From assembly GCA_947303755.1 (NCBI GenBank), contig CAMYZF010000056.1, positions 1 to 6,341 of the forward strand: 6,341 nucleotides of DNA, written 5' to 3'. Both the position numbers and the translations under genes were made by a program. The notes under the pieces are model-generated. The model was not told the DNA's origin, ran no database searches, and saw nothing but the letters and a program-made list of their open reading frames with translations. This document shows positions 1 to 5,022 of the stretch, piece by piece. Source of the stretch: an uncultured Erysipelotrichaceae bacterium (lineage in GTDB: Bacteria > Bacillota_I > Bacilli_A > RFN20 > CAG-826). Each line of letters begins with the position of its first letter. The first letter of the stretch is position 1.

Positions 1-1318
1 AATCTATTCCCAATTCTTTTCCTTCATACATGTAATCAAACCATGGGAAGTTTTTGAATTTATTGATGTGATATCTATGCATTTCTTCAGTGAGCATAAT
101 CACTTTCGCGACGCATGGAGTGTCTGGATAGAAGTCATAATATTCTTCGTTAACGAACAATGAGAAGATTGTGACGTCAACAGTCATTGGGTATGTCCAA
201 ACCTCTTTATAAGAGAGATCAAATTCCCAAGGTTTACCATGTTTGGTTCCTCTAAAATGAAGCCCTTTATGGTCGACTGTATAAATACCTTCTCCACATA
301 TTTCTGAAGTGGTTTCTTTTGGGACGTAGTGATCCTTTGGAAGATATCCAACTTTCACTTTGACGGAGAACGAATAGTTTGGATCTTTTCTAATCTCATT
401 TATGAGAAGTTGTCTTTCTTGATGAGCCCAATCGGTAGGAGTTTCAGGAATGACACAAGTGTCATCGAATTTAATTAGATTATATTCATCATCCATTGTC
501 GCACCATTTCCGCAGTGCTTACATTTAATGTAATTATCTTTAGCTTCCATCTCATATTCATGACCACATTTTGGACAACGATATAATATATCGCTTAATC
601 CTTTAGTGATTTGTCCGTCTTTCGCGACATATTTAATATGAGCTTCTTTATTCCATTTATAATCGTCGTGGTGGAACTCTTCGTTAATCTTGTCATCGAT
701 CTCTTGAGGAGTCATCTTCTTAAGATCTTCAGGAGTGAACAACAATTTTGTTCTACAAAAGACTTCGCCAATACGGTCTTCGATATCAACTTTGTTGTTG
801 GTGAGATAGCTACCCTTAAGGTAGGCCATAAAGACAGGCACTCCAAAGACTTGTAAGAATCTTCCTGTACCAGGAACGATAGGTTGATTATCGCCAAAGA
901 TTGATGAAGTTCCTTCTGGAGAGAAAGCGATGATACCGCCTTGTTGAATGATGCTACGCATCGCTCTTAAGCTTGGCACGTCGTTGCAGAAAACTTTCTT
1001 CGGAATGATTTGATTCATCTTAAGTGGCCAATGTAAATGTTCTCTAAAGAACTCATTATAACCACAAACGATATTGATTCTTCTTGGCCAAGCAGCGGTG
1101 GTGATGAAAGTATGATCTCTACGAGATTGGTGGTTCCAAATTATAAAAGCTGGACCTCTATGTTTACCAATCTTGTCCACATATTCATAATGCGGATGAT
1201 ACTTTTTACCGAGCAGTTTGGTTCTACCTACTATATAGTAGATAAAATAAAGAAGTGGATTTGGTTTATGAAACTTCCTTTGAGCAAGCTCAGCTTGTAA
1301 ATCTTTTTCTTTTTTCAT
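1..1318 (-). CDS. PlsC-like lysophospholipid acyltransferase with C-terminal zinc ribbon and extra domain (3' end outside window)
   Basis: The reading frame is open from ATG at 1318 to the window edge (439 codons, no stop seen), so the C-terminus is missing. Residues 55-175 look like the PlsC/AGPAT fold: motif I NHQSRRD (62-68, with the catalytic H-x4-D pair H63 and D68) and motif III FSPEGTSS (132-139), followed by GVPVFMA (159-165), which fits motif IV. Family knowledge: such enzymes transfer an acyl group to lysophosphatidic acid or a related lipid at the cytoplasmic membrane face. Residues 248-269 form a zinc ribbon (CPKC ... CKHC; C248, C251, C266, C269). After it come about 170 residues that I do not recognise, rich in predicted strands around 340-400 (PH/GRAM-like is only a guess). 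The usual Arg of EGTRS is Ser here. The start follows an in-frame TAG and lies 2 bp after the DegV stop with no clear ribosome binding site, so translational coupling is likely. Acyltransferase membership is fairly sure; the exact acceptor is not. Confidence 0.85.
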   Translation of the reverse strand, partial: MKKEKDLQAELAQRKFHKPNPLLYFIYYIVGRTKLLGKKYHPHYEYVDKIGKHRGPAFIIWNHQSRRDHTFITTAAWPRRINIVCGYNEFFREHLHWPLKMNQIIPKKVFCNDVPSLRAMRSIIQQGGIIAFSPEGTSSIFGDNQPIVPGTGRFLQVFGVPVFMAYLKGSYLTNNKVDIEDRIGEVFCRTKLLFTPEDLKKMTPQEIDDKINEEFHHDDYKWNKEAHIKYVAKDGQITKGLSDILYRCPKCGHEYEMEAKDNYIKCKHCGNGATMDDEYNLIKFDDTCVIPETPTDWAHQERQLLINEIRKDPNYSFSVKVKVGYLPKDHYVPKETTSEICGEGIYTVDHKGLHFRGTKHGKPWEFDLSYKEVWTYPMTVDVTIFSLFVNEEYYDFYPDTPCVAKVIMLTEEMHRYHINKFKNFPWFDYMYEGKELGID

Positions 1319-1320
1319 GT

Positions 1321-2190
1321 TTATCTATGTTTGGCGTGGAAGGTTACACCTAAGGTGTCTGGGCCGCAGTGACAAACCGCAGTTGGATTAACATCTTCCA
1401 CCATGATATTGAGATCATCACCAAATTGTTTCTTGAGCATTGGGATGAATTCGTCGACTAAATACATCGCATCTCCGTGTGCGATAATGACTGGATACTT
1501 TTTGATATCTTCTTCAAGTTCGATAACGTAATCCAAAATCTTTTGAAGAGCGTTCTTTCTACCTTTAGCCTTACCAATTGAGGTCATTTTGCCATCTGTA
1601 CCGATGTAGATGATTGGCTTAATACCAATAATACCGCCCATAAAGGCCGCAAAGCCACCTACACGGCCACTTTTAGCGAAGAACTTTAAATTATCCGCGA
1701 AGAAATAAAAGGCCTGCTTATCGACGTTAATTTTGGCCCACTCTTTAATTTCTTCAATGGATTTACCTTCTTTGTAGAGTTGACCCATGGACATACAAAG
1801 GGACAAAGAACCAAGAGTGATACCTTTTGTATCAATCATTTCTAAACGACGTTCTGGATATTTCTCTTTGAGATCTTCCATTGCAAGCCTTAATGAATTA
1901 AAGGTTGCAGACATAACTGCAGAGAAGTGGATATATAAAACATCACGACCTGCTTTAAATTCGGGTTCGAAATATTCTTTGTATGCTTCTGGAGATAAAG
2001 CAGAGGTGGAAGGAAGGGCTCCTTTTCTCATCTGCTCATTTAATTCGTGAGCGTCATATTTTTCATAACTAACATATGGGAAATATTCTTTGCCGTTTAT
2101 TTCATATGGCATCGAAATGAGCTTTGCTCCATAAGATTTCGCAATCTCTGGGGTGATATCGCAATCAGTGTCAAAAAATAAGGTATACAT
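1321..2190 (-). CDS. DegV/FakB-family fatty-acid-binding protein
   Basis: The protein is 289 residues, close to the family norm of about 280-290. N-terminal DTDCDI (7-12) sits where the family has DS-x-(C/S)D; PSTSALS (60-66) matches the TSxPS loop; SGRVGG (174-179) followed by FMGGIIGIKPII (183-194) is the classic GRxG...IKP segment; CHCGPDTLGVTF (273-284) matches the HxGPGxLG ligand loop, keeping the His (H274). In FakB proteins these loops hold the fatty acid carboxylate so that the kinase FakA can make acyl-phosphate. The protein is cytosolic; no signal peptide or membrane segment is seen. It follows acpP by 20 bp and has a strong AGGAG 8-9 bp before its ATG. Its place between ACP and a PlsC-like gene supports a fatty acid role over the older generic DegV label. 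Which fatty acids it binds cannot be read from the sequence, and FakA is not in the window. Confidence 0.9.
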   Translation of the reverse strand: MYTLFFDTDCDITPEIAKSYGAKLISMPYEINGKEYFPYVSYEKYDAHELNEQMRKGALPSTSALSPEAYKEYFEPEFKAGRDVLYIHFSAVMSATFNSLRLAMEDLKEKYPERRLEMIDTKGITLGSLSLCMSMGQLYKEGKSIEEIKEWAKINVDKQAFYFFADNLKFFAKSGRVGGFAAFMGGIIGIKPIIYIGTDGKMTSIGKAKGRKNALQKILDYVIELEEDIKKYPVIIAHGDAMYLVDEFIPMLKKQFGDDLNIMVEDVNPTAVCHCGPDTLGVTFHAKHR

Positions 2191-2197
2191 TTAAACT

Positions 2198-2203
2198 TCT
2201 CCT
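2198..2203 (-). promoter_or_regulatory. Ribosome binding site of the DegV/FakB gene
   Basis: AGGAGA on the minus strand lies 7-8 bp before the ATG at 2190, inside the 20-bp gap after acpP. It is a near-consensus Shine-Dalgarno and fixes this start. Confidence 0.8.
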
Positions 2204-2210
2204 ATCTATC

Positions 2211-2438
2211 TTATTTGCTGGCATTCCTCTCTAAATAAGAGAGAACATCTTTAACTGTTTCAAATTTTTCTGGTTTTTCAAAATGGACTCCGAATTCATC
2301 TTCCATCGCCATCGATAACATCATTAATGCTAAAGAATCAAAACCTAAATCTTCAACGAGTTTTGAGTTTTCATTAGCTTTGCTAACATTCATATCTGGC
2401 ATCGCATCTTGGATGAGTTTTAATAATCTTTCGTACAT
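2211..2438 (-). CDS. acpP: Acyl carrier protein
   Basis: This 75-residue acidic protein has the usual ACP length (75-80). The phosphopantetheine site is Ser35 in GFDSLALMM (32-40), preceded by LVEDLG, followed by MEDEFG (45-50) and a C-terminal helix ending YLERNASK. Once converted to the holo form by a phosphopantetheinyl transferase, it carries acyl chains in the cytosol for fatty acid synthesis and for PlsX/PlsC-type acyltransferases. It lies directly after plsX, a common pairing in Bacillota, though fabD and fabG, often found between the two, are absent. Helix II is unusual: the segment after DSL is ALMMLSMAM where typical ACPs have acidic residues (DSLDTVEL). That could alter partner recognition, or the protein could be a specialised carrier. 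The ordinary fatty-acid ACP is still the simplest reading given the neighbours. Start ATG at 2438 has AGGAGA close upstream. Confidence 0.93.
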   Translation of the reverse strand: MYERLLKLIQDAMPDMNVSKANENSKLVEDLGFDSLALMMLSMAMEDEFGVHFEKPEKFETVKDVLSYLERNASK

Positions 2439-2443
2439 ATTTA

Positions 2444-2449
2444 TCTCCT
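2444..2449 (-). promoter_or_regulatory. Ribosome binding site of acpP, overlapping the plsX stop codon
   Basis: AGGAGA lies 5 bp before the acpP ATG. Its first AG is also the last two bases of the plsX stop codon TAG (2450-2448), so ribosomes ending plsX stop on the acpP loading site. This arrangement suits coupled translation. Confidence 0.8.
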
Positions 2450-3428
2450 ATTTTCGATGGTCATCGATACCATCATAAATATTTTTGTCTTCGCTTAAAT
2501 TGATTAAGACATTGGAAGCGGTCGCTATCGCTTCTTTCTTACAACTACCGCGGCATTTGATGACTGGATATTTGATTCCAAGGACAATACCCGCGCCTAA
2601 GGATTCAAAATCATAGGTCTTCATAAGATAACCAATTAAAGGCATGATATGTTCTTCCTCATGTTTGACCTTCGCGTATTTAACCATCTCGGTAATGAGA
2701 TTTACCGCCATACCTTCTGCATTCTTAAGAACTTGGTTTCCGGCGAATCCATCACACACGAGTACATCACATAAACCCGATAAAGTCTTATTGCCTTCGA
2801 TGTTGCCAACAAAGTTGAGTTCTTTATCTTCAGCGAAAACCTTATGAGCTTCTTTAACTAACTTATTACCTTTGGTAGGTTCGCTTCCATTGGAAAGTAA
2901 ACCGATTCTTGGATTATCAATCTTGTATAACTTCTTCATGAAATCTCTTCCAAGTCTAGCGAACTCATGAAGTTGATTCACCCCAACATCAATAGAGGCG
3001 CCTGTATCCACTAAAGCAGTGTAGCCGCCCTTGGTGTTTGGCATAATTGCTGCTAAACAAGGACGAGTTCTTTGAGGGGTTAACAAATATTTAACTGCAC
3101 CTACGAGCACTGCGCCCGAATTACCAGCGGTGATCATTCCAATTGCTTCTCCTTTGGAGAGTTCTTCCATACCTTTGAAGATGGAAACGACTTTACCTTC
3201 ATATAATGAAAGCATTGGGTTGTCGTAGTTTGTTACCGTGTCTGGAGCGTGCAAAATCTTTACACGCGAAAAATCTAAATCGTGTTTTTTGATGATTTTT
3301 TCATCACCCACAATAGTGAGACTAATTTCTGGATATTTTTCTAAGACTGCTTTTGCGCCATCTAAGATAGCTTCTGGTCCATTGTCGGAACCTAAAGTAT
3401 CAATAATAATCGTATGTTTCATAATCAA
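2448..3428 (-). CDS. plsX: Phosphate acyltransferase PlsX (acyl-ACP:phosphate acyltransferase)
   Basis: PlsX interconverts acyl-ACP and acyl-phosphate, the acyl donor that PlsY uses for the first step of phospholipid synthesis; it is a peripheral cytoplasmic membrane enzyme. The protein is 326 residues, near the family's 330. Recognisable blocks are DTLGSDNGPEA (10-20; family DAMGGDNAP), an AGNSGA segment (family AGNTGA), LVDTGAS (family LLDVGAN), GLLSNGSEPTKGN (family GLLNIGEEETKGN), NFVGNIEG and VCDGFAGNQVLK. Two starts are possible. TTG at 3428 overlaps the upstream TGA as TTGA and has AAGGA 8 bp before it; ATG at 3422 (two residues shorter) is 14 bp from that site. I keep the TTG because of the spacing, but the ATG gives an N-terminus closer to the family. 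The stop TAG overlaps the acpP ribosome binding site. Family assignment is very sure; the start is not. Confidence 0.95.
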   Translation of the reverse strand: MIMKHTIIIDTLGSDNGPEAILDGAKAVLEKYPEISLTIVGDEKIIKKHDLDFSRVKILHAPDTVTNYDNPMLSLYEGKVVSIFKGMEELSKGEAIGMITAGNSGAVLVGAVKYLLTPQRTRPCLAAIMPNTKGGYTALVDTGASIDVGVNQLHEFARLGRDFMKKLYKIDNPRIGLLSNGSEPTKGNKLVKEAHKVFAEDKELNFVGNIEGNKTLSGLCDVLVCDGFAGNQVLKNAEGMAVNLITEMVKYAKVKHEEEHIMPLIGYLMKTYDFESLGAGIVLGIKYPVIKCRGSCKKEAIATASNVLINLSEDKNIYDGIDDHRK

Positions 3429-4969
3429 CCAAAGAATCCTTCTCCAGAGAAATCACTTGTAGTGATGTTGGTGTGTACCCCTAACCAATTAACAGCCTCA
3501 TCAAGGCAGTTGAATGGTAGTTTCACTGGAGGGTGGGCCGCTCCACTAGTGAAAGCGGACGGAAAACAATTATAGTATTTTTCATATGAATCGTTAACAC
3601 CAATATGGAAACCATTGTAATTAAAAACAATTACATCGTGATAAACGCTTGATGATCCAGTAGAGGTAAACGATGGATCTTTATAGCCATAAGAATAGCT
3701 TAATTGAGTTGAAATATTTTTATCGGATGAAGAGATGATATAAATATCATTTAAGAATGGATGAGTTTCAAAAAGATTTGAATATGTGAAAGCACCTTCT
3801 TTTAATTCTCTTCGAGAAGTGTTAAAGATTGCGGCCTTAATATCATAACTAGAAAATTCAGGTAAGCTTTTTGCTTTATCATAGGCGATCTTACCATAGA
3901 ACTTTGACATAGCTCCGCTACTGATTTCACCTCCAGCGGCATTATTTCCAATGACGTCATTAAAGACTGAAGTATGATTCGCTTTCCAAGCGTCTATCTT
4001 TGCTTGAACACCTGCATCTGGCACTAAATTCATAGCGTTCAAATATTTGTAATCATAATCTTGCAAAGATATCACTCCATTATTTTTGTTCAACCAAAAA
4101 CTAACCGTGGACACACCTCGAGAATAGGCACTTGCTTGAAGGAAAGGCACACCTTCGACTTCCTTTTTCGCATATCTGTGAGTATGTGCTTCAAAAACAG
4201 CGTCCACGTGTTCGGCGATGCTAGTGTCTGCATCAGCAGAATGATAATCTGCGACAACGATATCGCAGCCCTTTTCTTCTCTAAGTTCATCCGCTAAAGA
4301 GTTGACGATATCCGTAGGATCTAAAAAGATATAATCCTCGACATATGTAGAAGTGATAGAAGTGATTTGGTCTTGACCAATAACTCCAATAACACCAACT
4401 TTAACTTCGTATTTCGTGCCTTCGTTAAGTTTGATGATTTTATATTTCTTCCCCAAGGATGATTTGGTCCATTCTGAACCAGTTTTTGGGTAGTCATATA
4501 TATTCGCACCCAAGAAGGAATCGCCTAAATATTCTTCGAATTTGGAGACATTTTCGACACCCCAATCGAATTCATGATTGCCGATTGTGTAAGCATCAAA
4601 ACCAATTTCTTTGAAAGTTTCCGAAACTAGTTTTCCTTTATCTTCGTAGCATTGATAAGAACCTTGATAGTTATCTCCGCTGCACAACAATATGTCTCCA
4701 GCAGCCTTTCTATCTTTAAGATAGGTTGTCATCTTTGCTAAACCGACACGATAATCACTAGCCTCTTCATCGACTTGACCATGGAAATCGTTAATCACCG
4801 TAAAATTAACAGGGATTTTTTCGATATCAGGATCATATTCACCAGAGGTGTTAGTCGATTGACTTGTGCTAGATCTAGTTGAACCAGAAGTTCCTCTATG
4901 AGAATTAGAACCTGTACATCCGGTGAGTAAGACCGCTAACAATAATGATGCAATTCTTCGGCTTTGCAT
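3425..4969 (-). CDS. Lipoprotein 5'-nucleotidase / calcineurin-type metallophosphoesterase
   Basis: This 514-residue exported protein has a short lipoprotein signal (RR at 4-5, hydrophobic 6-15, lipobox LLTGC with Cys18) and a Ser/Thr-rich linker to about residue 43, so it should be tethered outside the cytoplasmic membrane. The metallophosphoesterase domain (about 53-300) shows the dimetal motifs in order: NDFHGQ (60-65; D61, H63), GDNYQGS (98-104; D99), GNHEFDWG (130-137; N131, H132), DYHSAD (241-246; H243) and AHTH (261-264). Residues 335-500 resemble the 5'-nucleotidase C-terminal substrate domain (TYSNLFETHPFLND, 395-408), but the usual NGGGIR loop is NTSRRE (383-388). UshA/YfkN relatives remove phosphate from nucleotides or cyclic nucleotides; the actual substrate is unknown here. 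It is the first gene of the operon and overlaps plsX. There is no ribosome binding site before its ATG, which follows in-frame TAG and TGA codons. Confidence 0.9.
   Translation of the reverse strand: MQSRRIASLLLAVLLTGCTGSNSHRGTSGSTRSSTSQSTNTSGEYDPDIEKIPVNFTVINDFHGQVDEEASDYRVGLAKMTTYLKDRKAAGDILLCSGDNYQGSYQCYEDKGKLVSETFKEIGFDAYTIGNHEFDWGVENVSKFEEYLGDSFLGANIYDYPKTGSEWTKSSLGKKYKIIKLNEGTKYEVKVGVIGVIGQDQITSITSTYVEDYIFLDPTDIVNSLADELREEKGCDIVVADYHSADADTSIAEHVDAVFEAHTHRYAKKEVEGVPFLQASAYSRGVSTVSFWLNKNNGVISLQDYDYKYLNAMNLVPDAGVQAKIDAWKANHTSVFNDVIGNNAAGGEISSGAMSKFYGKIAYDKAKSLPEFSSYDIKAAIFNTSRRELKEGAFTYSNLFETHPFLNDIYIISSSDKNISTQLSYSYGYKDPSFTSTGSSSVYHDVIVFNYNGFHIGVNDSYEKYYNCFPSAFTSGAAHPPVKLPFNCLDEAVNWLGVHTNITTSDFSGEGFFG
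3437..3445 (-). promoter_or_regulatory. Ribosome binding site of plsX inside the nucleotidase 3' end
   Basis: GGAGAAGGA on the minus strand also encodes the Gly-Glu-Gly near the nucleotidase C-terminus. Its AAGGA part ends 8 bp before TTG 3428 and 14 bp before ATG 3422, which favours the TTG start and coupled translation. Confidence 0.6.
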
Positions 4970-4982
4970 ATCATAATGATAT
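4968..4982. repeat. Perfect 7-1-7 inverted repeat over the nucleotidase start
   Basis: ATATCAT, one base, then ATGATAT: a perfect 15-bp dyad centred on 4975. It covers two bases of the nucleotidase ATG (4969-4967) and its putative -10 element (4981-4976). It could be an operator for the divergent spacer. A short A+T palindrome can also arise by chance. Confidence 0.55.
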
Positions 4983-4984
4983 CA
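4976..4984 (-). promoter_or_regulatory. Putative extended -10 promoter of the nucleotidase-plsX-acp operon
   Basis: Read on the minus strand, TGATATCAT fits an extended -10 (TGn plus TATCAT, 5 of 6 to TATAAT). The hexamer ends 6 bp before the A of the ATG, so transcription would start at or within a base or two of the start codon, giving a leaderless mRNA. No convincing -35 is seen about 17 bp upstream, as is allowed for extended -10 promoters. Inferred only. Confidence 0.4.
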
Positions 4985-5008
4985 CTAACGATGTTTGTTC
5001 TCATAATG

Positions 5009-5014
5009 TAAAAT
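5009..5014 (+). promoter_or_regulatory. Putative -10 element of the rRNA methyltransferase gene
   Basis: TAAAAT (5 of 6 to TATAAT) ends 8 bp before the ATG at 5023, so a start 7-9 bp downstream would fall on 5021-5023 and leave essentially no leader. A second candidate, CATAAT at 5002-5007, would give a leader of about 8 bases. No good -35 is visible. Such hexamers are frequent in A+T-rich DNA, so this is tentative. Confidence 0.35.
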
Positions 5015-5022
5015 AGTTATCG

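Noticed and set aside
611..1300. Plus-strand open frames at 611-856 and 1037-1300
   Set aside because: They lie opposite the acyltransferase frame, which is intact and carries recognisable motifs; they have no family resemblance or ribosome binding site.
1319..2210. Terminator or internal promoter between operon genes
   Set aside because: Gaps are 2-20 bp, with no G+C-rich hairpin followed by a T run on the minus strand; the spacing fits one transcript.
1787..4509. Several other 60-90-codon frames opposite or inside DegV, plsX and the nucleotidase
   Set aside because: All overlap confidently assigned genes fully and show no motifs; they are reading-frame shadows.
4970..5022. Riboswitch or small RNA in the divergent spacer
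   Set aside because: At 53 bp the spacer is too short for a known riboswitch and has no G+C-rich stem; only promoter-like hexamers and short dyads are seen.
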